Below the pieces are notes generated by a model that searched no databases, was not told the origin of the DNA, and was given only the letters and a program-made list of their open reading frames with translations. From positions 1-64,000 of the forward strand of contig JAPDOI010001717.1 in assembly GCA_029168955.1 (NCBI GenBank): 64,000 nucleotides of DNA, given 5' to 3'. This DNA is from Aplectana chamaeleonis (taxonomy: Eukaryota; Nematoda; Chromadorea; Rhabditida; Cosmocercidae). Position 1 is the first letter of the stretch. Each line of letters starts with the position of its first letter. The translations under genes were made by a program, and so were the position numbers. This document shows, one piece after another, positions 10,545 to 20,149 of this stretch.

Positions 10545-10870
10545 TGTTGTGATGTAGATCACATATCGGTTTTCACTGCCGACCGATCACCAAGTGGGCG
10601 GGTTTTGATCCGCCAATCACAGGCCGCGTAGATCCACATATAAACCCGGCCGCCGCGCGGTTGGGACATTCTCGACACGCCGTCTACCTGCCTCTCGACT
10701 ACCTGCCAGCCGGTCCAGCACACGCCACCACCACCGCCTCCTGCACACTGCCAGCCGTCGCCGTCATCGACAGCCACCACCACGACGACGCTGCACCACA
10801 CCATATTCTAATTGCTGTATTTTCTAATAAAGCCATTTGTTGCTAATCTGTGTCTGTCACAGACGTAACA
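10545..10870 (+). repeat. Gypsy1 3' LTR
   Basis: This 326-bp LTR starts TGTTGTGATG and ends GTAACA. It is followed by the duplicated AGTT at 10871-10874. Substitutions relative to the 5' LTR include the bases around GATCACATATCGG. Confidence 0.9.
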
Positions 10871-12852
10871 AGTTCAACTCCTTCGAAGAGCACAGAGGCG
10901 TGCGACCCATCTGATGTCATGACTTTTGTCTTATCCTTATTGATTCGTAAGCCATATGAGTTCGCAATCAACGCTATGTTTCCAATTAAATACGCCGCCT
11001 CAGCATCGGTATCCGCGAACACAGCACTATCATCCGCAAACATCAAGTCCGTGACATAATCATTGGTACCGTACTGGACGCCTCTTCTGTTTTCAAAGGC
11101 CTTTCTCATGATGGCATCGATCACGGTATTGAAAAGTAGCGGTGAAATGACATCCCCCTGACGAACACCAGCGTTGATCGTAAATTCTTCAGACAGCCTA
11201 TCTCCGATGCGAATGCAGCTAGTTGATCCATTGTATGTTTCCTGAAGGAGCTTCACTATCTTCTTCGGTATGTGCTCGCATTCAAGTGATCTCCATAAAG
11301 CCGGCCAGTAAACACAATCGAATGCTGACTTGAAGTCGATAAACACGATGACAACACGTTTACCGATCCGGATCCTTTCTTCCAGGAGCTGACGCAGAGC
11401 GAAAATTTGGTCGGTGCAGCTACGTCCCGGTCGAAACCCTGCTTGTTCTTCACGGCTGGTTTGTTCTCGATGTCGCTGAAGTCTGCTCTGAATGATCCTG
11501 TTGAAGACTTTTCCAACAATCGATAAGAGACTTATTCCGCGATAGTTATGACAGTCCCTGGCGTCACCTTTCTTGTGAATAGGCACAATGATTCCGCGCT
11601 TCCAAGTGGCTGGTATGTTCTCAGACTGCCAAATGAGCTTAATCAGCTTATGAAGTTGACACAACAGAATGTCTCCGCCAGCTTTAATTGCCTCAGCAGA
11701 TATGTTGTCAACGCCCGACGCCCTGCCGTTCTTCAGCAACTTGACAGCCAGTCTCAACTCGTCCATAGAAGGTTCTGAATCCAACGCGGCTTCCTGCGGC
11801 ACTTCTATTGGAGGCGACTCGACAACCGGTCCTCGTGGTGCGTCGTGCTTGTAAAGTTCACTAAAGAACTGTCTCCAACGCTGTAGACGTTCTTCTGCAG
11901 TGCGCACGAACGTCCCGTCTGAGCTCCTGATGCTATCGCTAACGGGCTTAGTCTTCTTCCCGAGACGCTTCAACGTACGGTAGAGTGAACGGTAGTCATG
12001 CTTAACAGCAGACTCCTCCATTTCGTCGGCTATCCTGTTCCAATATGACTCCCGTTCCGCCTTTAGCCTGCCTCGAAGTTCTTTGCACAGCTCCCGATAC
12101 CGATTGAAATTAGACAGTTTAGCTTGCTTCCGTTCGTCTATGAGGCGAATAGACTCGTCAGATATCCATGGTTGCGTCCGCTGACGGGTGACAGGGCAAA
12201 GTGGCTCCGCGCATTCCAAGATGGCGTCCGTTGTCTGCCTCACTTGTACGTCCACTGAATCAGTTTCAGCTAACAAAGCAAAACGGTTCGACAACGCGAC
12301 TTGAAAAGCCTCCTTCCCATTGGGTGCCATTAAACGCGACCAATCAAGTCTTCTTCTGGGAGGCTCCACACGCCTAACTCGCTGCAACCGAAGCTTCACC
12401 AATGCACGCAGGAGATAGTGGTCCGAACCGCAGTCAGCGCCTCTCATAGCGCGCACGTCATTCAATGACGACCTGAAGCGTGAATTTATCAGCACGTAGT
12501 CTAGCGTGGCCACGTCTTTTCCATTAGGGTTCCTCCACGTCAACTGATGTTTTCTACGGTGTTGAAAGTGAGTGTTTCTAAGGAGAAGTCCATTGAACGC
12601 AGCGAAAGAGAGCAGACGCAGTCCATTGTCATTCAATTCTCCAACACCGAATCTTCCCATAACTTGTTCCCATCCTGATCTGTCCCTGCCGACACGTGCG
12701 TTGAAATCTCCTGCGACCATGATGAGATCAGTCCTTGGCATAGAATTCATAGCATCTTGAAGTTGAGCGTAGAACTCGTCCTTTTCGGCATCACAGCTAG
12801 GTTCCGTAGGCGCATAGACGGCCACGATGTGTGTCTTGACTGTTCCGCTCAA
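10871..12852 (-). pseudogene. RTE-like ORF: endonuclease and reverse transcriptase
   Basis: The frame is continuous for about 660 residues. Counting from the Met at 12852, APE motifs appear early: IVAVYAPTEP, MVAGDFNARVG (metal-binding GDFNAR), TLDYVLINSR and GSDHYLL. RT follows from about residue 370: NGRASGVDNI, GIIVPIHKKGDARDCHNYRG, EEQAGFRPGRSC, VFIDFKSAFDCV (motif A), AGVRQGDVISPLLF (motif B) and the catalytic LMFADDSAVF. The frame leaves RTE sequence at GVEL, where the Gypsy LTR begins. Catalytic boxes look intact. The Met at 12852 is internal to APE; the first part of the domain is out of frame upstream. Confidence 0.88.
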
Positions 12853-13284
12853 TGTGAGAACAGCGATCCTCCTAGAAATCGGCTCGAACGCAACAACACT
12901 TCCAGCTTTACACGATTGCTCAGCGTAAATCCAACGCCTTGGTGGTGTCCGTCGCTACCGGGTAGTACAAGGTCATCTTCTCGTCACTGTCTCTGGCACT
13001 CGGACGGTCATTGTTCCGCATCCGACTTATCCTGAGTTCGGACAGGGCAGCAACCGATATCCCTCCTTTGACAATTCTCTCGCGATGATCTCCTTTTTTG
13101 CCCAACGTGGTGCGCCGTTCGTACGTTCCATGCCCGATTCGTACCTCCTTCTTGGGTGCCACAAATCGTCTTCTCTTCTGGCCAGTAACATTCTTCTCAC
13201 CAGCACCCTGGTACCCCAGCGCTGGCGAATCGGCTGCCGTCCGGATGCGGTAGCTTTATCGTGATATCCTAAGGGACTCTCCAA
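12853..13284 (-). pseudogene. RTE-like ORF, broken N-terminal endonuclease start
   Basis: The frame at 12920-13162 reads VRIGHGTYERRTT and KGGISVAALSELRIS, a damaged form of the IGTYNVRT...ALSE(I/V)R start of an APE domain. An indel then shifts the frame before the segment joining the long ORF at 12852. The upstream frame (13027-13284) gives no recognised domain. This lesion is the main defect in the RTE ORF apart from the Gypsy insertion. Confidence 0.65.
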
Positions 13285-13319
13285 GGTTCTACTTCCTGAA
13301 GGTTTTCCAGCCCGTCGGT

Positions 13320-13375
13320 AGAAAAAGGGCCAACCCTCCTCCTTTCACATCCGGGCTTGGGACCGGCAATGGCGG
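13320..13375 (-). ncRNA. GC-rich 5' end of the RTE-like element, candidate structured RNA
   Basis: On the minus strand the element starts CCGCCATTGCCGGTCCCAAG, then CCCGGATG, AAAGGAGGAGGG and TTGGCCC. Short complementary runs (CCGG/CCGG, GGG/CCC, TCCC/GGGA) could form a compact fold. Several RTE-type LINEs are known to begin with self-cleaving HDV-like ribozymes at this place. Whether this one folds so is not shown here. Confidence 0.3.
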
Positions 13376-14151
13376 AGTTCCAAGAACACTGAGAAGAAGC
13401 AAACCACAGTTAAAACAAGACTCAACGTCCTACGTGCTCTCGGTGGAACGTCTTGGGAGTGCAGTAACGAAACGATCCTGTCCACGTACAAGGCCATCGT
13501 ACAGCCCGCCTTGGACTATGCTGCACCAGTCTTGCAACACATCGTGTTGGACACATCTTGGTCCAAGCTGCAGCGCATCCAAAATGGAGCTCTGCGAAAC
13601 GCAACAGGCTGTTCTTAAAGCTCTCCAATAGAGCACTTACACGCCTAAGCTCGCATCCTGCCAGTCAGAGTACACTGCCAACTCCAGCCTCGACAAATGT
13701 GCATTAACATCGTGAATCACCCGAATCATCCATCGCGAAGAGTATTAACCCGGTGAGAGAGAGATGTATCACAAAGCTTTTCGCCGATGCTTCTCGAAAG
13801 TAGATGCGCAGAGATGACCCGAAGCACAGCAGAATGCCTTTGTCTCTTGCGCGCGGAGCATATCCGATTCGTGTAGAAACACTTGTGCAGAGTCGCCATA
13901 AACTCCATCCTGGGAGTCGCACCTGCGAGTCAGCGAGACAGAGATGGAACTTGGCAGGAAGCGTGCCAGGTGCACCCTTGCAACGTTACGCTGTGGACAC
14001 TCTCCCATGCTCATGTCATATTTGCATGCCCGCCGGATTGATAACAGCAAACCTGACGAGTGCCCTGATTGCGGTAGTCAAGGGCATACTACTGCGCACC
14101 TGTTCAATTGTCCGATGAGACCAACTACATTAACGACAATGGATCTGTGGA
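13376..14151 (+). pseudogene. A2 post-RT region and C-terminal zinc finger
   Basis: A2 resumes after the duplicated AGTTCCAAGAAC with sequence for QTTVKTRLNVLRAL, then TYKAIVQPALDYAAPVLQHI, KLQRIQNGALRNATGC, degraded ILPV..., and in the frame open from 13944 ELGRKRARCTLATLRCGHSP and CPDCGSQGHTTAHLFNC. The last is the CxxC...H...C finger found at the C-terminus of Ingi-like LINE proteins. The code for MDLWT follows, and the hAT-like element interrupts directly after it. Several stops and shifts are present. Confidence 0.75.
14144..14151. repeat. Target-site duplication of the hAT-like element (left)
   Basis: TCTGTGGA here recurs at 15594-15601. The uninterrupted LINE sequence has this motif once, in the codons for LWT. 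The match can be extended by a base or two, so the exact limits are ambiguous. Confidence 0.65.
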
Positions 14152-15593
14152 CAGTGGTATACTTAGGCAAAACTGTTGAAATTTTCGAATATATTCGAAA
14201 ATCATTTTCCCGTTTCGAATTTCAAATTGTTTCGAATATATTCGAAAATCAAATTTATCGAATTTCAAATTTTCGAATAAATTCGAAAATCATTTTTCAA
14301 GAAGGAATTTCAAATTTTCAGATAAACTCGAAAATGGTATTTTCGAATATATTCAGAAAACTGATTTTCCGAATTTCGAATATATTCGAAAAACAAAATC
14401 TTCAGAATTTTCGAATAATTTTTTTCAATTTTCGAATAATTTTTCAAATTTCCGCGCTGCACAGCGACACAACGGTGGCAGCGAAGACATCGGCACGCAC
14501 ACTTGTACTATGTCAGCTACATTTCTCCAAGACACGTCGCTGCGACGGACACCAGACAACTGTTAAACGACGGCCAGTGCGATAGCTCACAATGATGATC
14601 CCGCCACGATTTGTGCTGAATGTCATAACTATCGCTCATGAAAGCGAAATGTATACCATTGACCTTAGGCGACGTTTATACTATCGCCGCCGAGAGGTGG
14701 TGCGTATTGCCACCCAATAAAATCGATCGTGATACGCGCAGGGCTGTGCGTAACTGAATTTTGTAATTTCGTGAATCTTAAATCGTAAGTTTTCAAATTT
14801 CTCGTAATTCGTAAATTGTAATTGGGGAAGACAATGCCTTTAGCAAAAACAAAAAACATCTCCAGCCGCGAAGACCACTAAGTTTTCTGTCTAATGTTTC
14901 CAGAGTAGTCACTGTAGATTAGTGAGCTCAATCGCTCCGTCCGTATTTCAAGTAACTGATTCTCAGGAATGTTTCTATGGAACGGGACGGTCCTGGATGC
15001 TAAAAACCATATGTGTCTGCCATATCCATATCTGCCTGACAGCTACATAATGAATGCGAAAACGAGAGAAAAACGGTTTTGCGTTGACTGGCCGTTCAAG
15101 CCAGCCTTTACCACCGATGGAGCACCTTGTACGGTGACGCAATATTTCACACGATCCAAGCAAATGAGAACCCCGATTCGGGCGTGCGGTGGATAGGTCA
15201 AGATGGTGCTTTGATAGAGTGTGCTTTCAAAGGTTGATCAGAAGAAAAAACAGCATTTTAATGAACTGATGATTGTGCATTTCGATTATTCGAATTTCAT
15301 AGCCTTTTTATTTTTTGTCAAAATTCAAGAATATGCTCTTCAAAATATTCGAATTTCGAATACAATTCGAAAGTTCTGTTTTTGAAATATCTCGAATTTC
15401 GAATATTTTCTAAACCGCTTTTCATAAGTATTCGAATATCGAATGCTATTCGAAATTGTCCCGTTTTCGAAATATTCGAATTTCGAATAGTATTCGAAAA
15501 CCAGGAAATTTCGAATTTCGAATTTTGAATGATTCGAAATTCGAAAAACCATTCGAATATTTTTCGAATAATATAATTCCGTCCAAAGTATAA
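14152..15593. mobile_element. hAT-like non-autonomous element with TTCGAA arrays
   Basis: This 1.44-kb insert in A2 begins CAGTGGTATACTTAGGC and ends CCAAAGTATAA, so the ends share an inverted TATACTT(A/T)GG. Both flanks (about 14170-14460 and 15280-15575) are packed with TTCGAA palindromes in AATATATTCGAAAA-type strings. The 8-bp duplication and the CAGTGG start fit hAT. The right end lacks the CAGTG part, so the termini are tentative. The interior (14460-15280) has no transposase. It contains the left end of a Harbinger-like MITE (14668-14715) and the start of another hAT-like end (CAGGGCTGTGCGTAACTG, about 14740). Confidence 0.6.
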
Positions 15594-15683
15594 TCTGTGG
15601 ACGAACCTTCTACGCTAGTGACAATCCGAGTTTCTGAACCTATGACCAGAACCCTCTCTGTGGCTGCAAACAAGAAGAAGAAG

Positions 15684-16653
15684 AACAGAATCAAATGCTT
15701 TGGTCATACACCAAAATCGAGGGCAACGGCCACTGTTCTAGAGCCTTTCTGATATTGAACCCATCGACCACATAGCTGACAATCTCCAGAAGGGCAGTGG
15801 TGGTGGAGTGAAGCTTTCTAAACTCATGCTGATGTTGCTGTGCCTCATGATTCTGCTCTGCCAGGTCCCTTACGATTAGCTTTTCGGCTACTTTCGCGAT
15901 CGGTGATAACAGGCTAATAGGGCGATAGCCCTTCGCCGTAACTTTGCGATTTGCTTGGCTTAGGCAGGGTATCACATTGGCGGTCTTCCAAGCTTGGGGT
16001 AGAGTGCAGGTTCGCAAAGAAGTGTTTATGATATCTGCGATCATCGGTAGAAGTTCCGTGGGAAGCTTCTTCAGGATGGCTGCTGAGATACCATCAGGTC
16101 GAGAGCCTTCGGGTTCCGCATTTCCTTGATAGCCTTCTCCACTTGAGCAGTGCAGGGTAAAGGCCTCAGTGGCGTTCATCAGCGGCAGAGCGGCTTAGTT
16201 CTCTAAGGGTCGTTTATACTTCTGCCGCCGAGCGGCGCGGCAAGAGTGCGATCCTATGGTATTGATCAAGCGGCGCCGCATGATCGATATTATGGAAATG
16301 CACTTCAGCCGCGCACGCTCGGCGGCGAATGTATAAACTACCCCTTACCGTGACTCTGTTTTGTACGCCTCGCTTGGTACGTTGGTGACATGAAGAAATT
16401 TTTGCAAAGAGCATATACGGCAGCCTTTCCTGATTTGAAAACGCTGTTATCGAACTCTATGGTAGGGTTCGAGGAGGGCGCACTACTTGCCAGATATCTT
16501 CCTCAATACTTTCCACGCAGTTGTTCCGTCGGTTTTAAAATTCAACCTTTCAGTGAACTTCTCCCAACTGTCTTTCTTGTGCTTGTCCAGATCCTTTTTA
16601 TCTCTTCATCCAGCTTGGCCACCTCAGGGTTCAAATGATTCTCAGCTCTACTA
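15684..16653 (-). mobile_element. LINE A1, continuation after the A2 insertion
   Basis: Starting with the second copy of the A2 target duplication, the sequence continues A1 in the 3'-to-5' direction of the element. It codes RT motifs in the frame at 15691-16179: LTAKGYRPISLLSPIAKVAEKLI-type sequence, QQHQHEFRKLHSTTTALL and DIINTSLRTCTLPQAW. Further out (16348-16653) the linker region matches the full-length copy. Family similarity ends at about 16653, so A1 is probably 5'-truncated there. A small Harbinger-like MITE interrupts it at 16207-16344. Confidence 0.8.
16207..16344. mobile_element. Harbinger-like MITE in LINE A1 (138 bp)
   Basis: The ends are inverted: GGGTCGTTTATACTTCTGCC and, on the other strand, GGGGTAGTTTATACATTCGC, both leading into GCCGAGCG. 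Flanking TAA (left) and TTA (right) replace a single TTA in the uninterrupted LINE copy, consistent with the TWA duplications of PIF/Harbinger. It has no coding capacity. Confidence 0.65.
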
Positions 16654-16929
16654 TACACTGAGTATCAAGAAGCAAACATAGGACCCCAGATTTATCGGTC
16701 TCGTGTTTGTTGAGCAAGATGATCATTTTCGCCGATACTACTGTGATTAAGATATGGAATAGCCCCCGTATGTCTCTTTGAGAGTAAAATCAAATGTTCG
16801 TGCACCTTTCTAGAAGAAGTTCATGTTTTACATCGCGTATCAGAAAGACAGGACATCTCCCTGGCTAAAACGAAACCCGATTTCTCGTTCGATCAAATTG
16901 TGTGATCACAAATCTAAGGGTCGAAGTGG

Positions 16930-17147
16930 CTCTCCATGCTCTTTCAATATAAAAATACTCGATTTGGCCTATTTTCGGCTAGGTTGATCAGTCTTTGCGA
17001 GTCGATCCTGCTCCATTCCTCGGTTATAATCTGTTGGAGTTCAGACATCGAGCAATCTCGCCGGTCATTAGCTGAAGCCCCGATTAATCGAAGGATACCC
17101 CAGAGATTCTTTATTGAGTTGAGACTCTCCTCACCCCCGCCACTCAC
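16930..17147 (-). pseudogene. Tc1-like transposase, C-terminal fragment
   Basis: A 67-residue frame contains SIKNLWGIL, a form of the PIENLWG(I/L) block with the final catalytic acid of Tc1/mariner transposases. SELQQIITEEWSRID and LAENRPNRVF follow, where this family normally has WxxI and PNRxxAVI. Nothing recognisable of the DDE core is seen upstream of residue 5 or so (SGGGEES replaces SPDLNP). It ends with a stop after VFLY. It is a short relic of a Tc1-like DNA transposon, with no inverted repeats identified around it. Confidence 0.65.
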
Positions 17148-18594
17148 CTTTCCCTTACGCTATGAAAAAGTGCCTTTTTTGTAATTCTGAGGCATTCAGG
17201 AAATTCGAAACCCTATTTATTTATGTTTTGTCTCACACCTGCAACTCTCAACATACAGTTGTGCAAAACTTCGCAGAGGAATTTTCTTTTCAAGCAAGCC
17301 TTGGTTAGTCTTATTTTCTGCATATCGCGTTCTCTTCCCTAGAAATTATGCATTTCTGAGGTTTGAAGACCGACCCAGTGGGAGATCAGCAACAAGTTGC
17401 TCCTGTATTTTTATTATGGGATCACTTCAACTTCCGCCCTTCTATTGGTGTCTGTCGATGTTCTTCTCTCATCGAACCTCTTCTGCTCCTAATATTGACG
17501 AGATAAAATTCGAGTTTAGGAGGTGTCAGTGGTCCCCATTGTCATCATTTTGTTCCATGTTTTCTGGATTACAATACATCTTTTTCAGGAAGAGGTTCAC
17601 TCCATGCATTCGTTGCACCTGAACTTCTTGATGGAAGTAATCAGTATTTCTGGGGAAAGATGCAATTCAAAACAAGATGCTCACAAGGTCTCTTTACAAA
17701 CCGCATTGTAATTTGTATTCTGACTGAACTCTACGATTTGTAGGGTTTGCGTATAACGGAATTTCCATTATCTGCTTACTATACAGCTCAAACGCTTTGA
17801 TTTTGACTACAATACGATGCACAGGATAAAACTCAATGATAGGTAGAGCCAATCATTCCTTCGATACCCTATTTTATGATTACCCAAATTTTTTTTTATT
17901 TGGGATGACGTTCCCGGATGTTTTGGATTTGAACCCATTCAGTGTGATCATCCTCCGAATGTTGAGGCCGAAGAGGGCAACCCACCTGCTTCTACAGCTT
18001 TCAGTTTCGGTGAGCCATCAGTTTCGCATGTTGTTGACCTTTCAGACTTTTATTCAGTCCTAAATGTCTTCCTTTTTCTTTCCCATGCTTGAGTTTCATC
18101 TCATACATCTAAGCGTCAGGGACCTTCGGTGTTCTCATTTCTGGTTTCCTGGCATTTCAGCAGCCATTTTCCTCTAGCAGGTTGTGGGAAAAGCTGAGAG
18201 TTGCAGAAAGACCTGACTAGGTAGTGATCCCAACACAAACTGGGTTTCGAAAAAGGTTCTTCGGTGATATAAATATGAAAGAAACATTTTCAACTTGATT
18301 TCAAATTTCCCTTAATGCACCCTGAGACCGATAAAAAAACTGAATTTTTGGGGTTCAGAAATTGAAACATTTTAATCACAAACTGGAATTATTTGGGGCT
18401 CTGATATTGAATATAAGGTCCGTTTTCAGTTTCTGCGGAAGAATGCGGCACAGTCATTTGCTGAAAAGTAGACCGTTGTCCCGTAACCATGGCCAAAGAA
18501 GGAAAAAGATTGGGAGGGTGTCTTTTATACGAAGCTAAACTTTCGTTCCCCGAGGCTCGTTTGTAAGGCAAGGAGTGTACGTCGGCGTTTTGAA
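17148..18594. other. No gene seen
   Basis: About 1.4 kb of AT-rich sequence with frequent stops. The open frames are short and resemble no family I recognise. It may be decayed transposon or unique intergenic DNA. Confidence 0.5.
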
Positions 18595-18725
18595 CCCTAG
18601 TTTTCGAATGAATAAGTAATTCGAATAAGTCCTTTCGAAAATTTCTGAATGAATGAATACATTTGAAAAGATGGTCAGCTATTTGACTCAAATATTCGAA
18701 TAGTGATTCGACATTTTGAATTCGG
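18595..18725. repeat. Relic of TTCGAA-type hAT-like end
   Basis: Motifs ATTCGAATAAG, TTTCGAAAA and ATTCGAATAGTGATTCG occur within 130 bp, resembling the subterminal arrays of the element at 14152-15593. No termini were found. Confidence 0.4.
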
Positions 18726-18868
18726 GGTTAGGCTCACAGGCTGTCTGTTCACGATGTATTGTAGCGCGTCATCCATGACGCAGAAATAAGTGAATAAACT
18801 CAAGAGATTCTAACAGCTAAATATGCATGCTAGGAGCTTCCAAATTTTAGAGAATTTCTGACAATAGA

Positions 18869-19863
18869 AAGACAAGGCTGCCGGCATGTACTGTACGTAA
18901 TGTTCACGCTGTGGCGAAAGTGTGGAGGCAAGAAGATTACGCTGCCCTATGCAAACCGACGTCACCCCCTCCGCGGAGGGTTTTGTCATGGAGAGGTGCT
19001 GGCCGGCCGCGGCGCTCTCCTTCTCGGATACAAAGGGCCTGCGTGGAGAGGAATCCTGGACCCGCTCAGAGAAGTACCTATGCGCCATGTGCGGCAAGGA
19101 TATTACCAGGAGACATACCGCGTCCAGTGCTTCCGGATGCCAAAGTGGGTGCATCTCTCTCCCCGTCTCCAAGTTCTGTGAAAACATTATAACTCTGCTT
19201 TTTCGCTGTGTTTTATGCTCTTTACCTGCCAACTCTGATTCCTCTTCCTCAAATCGCCCCCTTTCCATTGTACATATCAATCTTAACGGCCTTCGTGCCA
19301 AACTTTCTGAGCTCTCTCTCTTCGCACGTACTTACCATCCAGACGTGATCATGGTTCAAGAAACCAAGCTCTCTCCATCCCCTACCTATCCTCATCCAAT
19401 AATATCGGGCTACACTCGCCTTCCATGCTCAAGGTCAGCTCTGGCGGAGGAGTTTCAACCTTCGTTTTATCCCCCCTCTCCCCTCCCACCTCATACCAAA
19501 GCACAAATACGTTGTACTCGAGTACCTTCTCAACCTTCCAATCTCTTAAAAACACCCCTCTTCAACATGACACTCTTCGCCTGTACCACCTCATGCCCCT
19601 CCTCCTCCTACAATCCTGTATTCCTCTTCCTCAAACAAGCTCAACGATTATTCCCCTCTCATCATCAGTTGTTTTTTTTGGGCGACTTTAATGCCCACAC
19701 CTTCTGCTCGTCCCTTGGTTCTGATGCTAGAGGAAGAGACCGAAGTACGAAGAATGGGCTGAGGAGTGCGACCTGGTCATCTTAAACGATGATCAGCCCC
19801 ACTTGTCTCCCTGCCAGCGGCCGATCTTCTAGCCCAGACATAACTCTTATCTCGTCCTAACCT
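18869..19863 (+). mobile_element. LINE A3, 5' part (family A)
   Basis: It starts GCTGCCGGCATGTACTGTAC, a damaged family 5' end. It carries the 2A-like RACVERNPGP (19034-19063), a decayed Cys finger (CGKDITRRHTASSASGCQSG), then the APE start (PLSIVHINLNGLRAKLSEL, VIMVQETKLS) and GDFNAHTFCSSLGSDARG. It ends in the SSPDISL-region of APE at about 19863, where A4 begins. Frames change at least twice. The sequence beyond A4 (23366 on) is also family A but from the C-terminal third, so A3 may be the older host copy with an internal loss. Confidence 0.75.
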
Positions 19864-19879
19864 GTCGTACGTTCGTGCC

Positions 19880-20149
19880 GTGGCAGTGTGGAGGAAGAAG
19901 ATCGCCTCCGTGCAAACCGACGTCAACCCCTCCGAGAAGAGGGTTTTGTCATGGGAGAGGTGCTGGTCGGCCGCAGCTCTCCTGAGGATTTTATTACAAA
20001 GGGCCGGCGTCGAGAGAGATCCGGGTCCAGCACGGAAGTATCCATGTGCCACCTGCAGCGGGGATGTTACCTGGCATAACACAAGTGTCCAGTGCTTCTG
20101 GATTTTCAAAGGTGGGTGCACTTCTCCTGTTCGGGCCTCAGTTCTGTGA
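19880..20149 (+). pseudogene. A4 N-terminal region: 2A-like motif and PHD-like finger
   Basis: The frame has a Trp/Leu-rich lead (SWERCWSAAALLRILLQ) into RAGVERDPGP at residues 41-50. This differs from the family motif GVERNPGP by Asn-to-Asp, a residue that is invariant in working 2A peptides. The cysteine cluster CATCSGDVTWHNTSVQC follows directly, with its second half damaged (FWIFKGGC). The order motif-then-finger is the same as in the other family copies. Confidence 0.65.

Larger units (their letters stand above)
5468..10870 (+). mobile_element. Gypsy1: complete Ty3/Gypsy LTR retrotransposon
   Basis: The element has two LTRs (5468-5796 and 10545-10870) that begin TGTTGTG and end GTAACA, a primer-binding site, one gag-pol region, a polypurine tract and a 4-bp target duplication. 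The domain order gag, zinc knuckles, protease, RT, RNase H, integrase is the Gypsy order; no env-like frame is seen. The LTRs differ by scattered substitutions (roughly several percent by eye), and gag-pol has two stops and two frameshifts, so it is not recent and not autonomous. Confidence 0.92.
4785..13375 (-). mobile_element. RTE-like non-LTR retrotransposon, split by a Gypsy element
   Basis: The element lies on the minus strand. Its 5' end is near 13375, with a GC-rich start, and its 3' end near 4785 reads GGGATGAGTGA. The ORF has APE (12853-13200 in broken frames, then continuous from 12852), RT, and the C-terminal domain typical of RTE-type proteins (RRLRWFGHVCRM, then AGRLPYSVL). The Gypsy element at 5468-10870 sits inside the ORF. 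Taking it out together with one copy of its 4-bp duplication leaves 2,649 bp, exactly 883 codons in one frame from 12852 to the stop at 4797. It inserted into LINE A2, as the flanking duplication shows. Confidence 0.85.
1026..15683 (+). mobile_element. LINE A2 (family A), full length but interrupted three times
   Basis: A2 starts with the family 5' end GCTGCCGAGATG and ends in an AAG-rich tail at about 15671-15683. Its own sequence is in four pieces: 1026 to about 1640 (2A-like motif, PHD-like finger, start of APE), about 2846-4784 (end of APE, RT), 13376-14151 (post-RT region and C-terminal zinc finger) and 15594-15683 (3' end). The gaps hold an unclassified insert, an RTE-like element and a hAT-like element. 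The pieces are collinear with the uninterrupted full-length copy at 59382-62838. Frames are broken by indels, so the element is dead. Confidence 0.8.
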
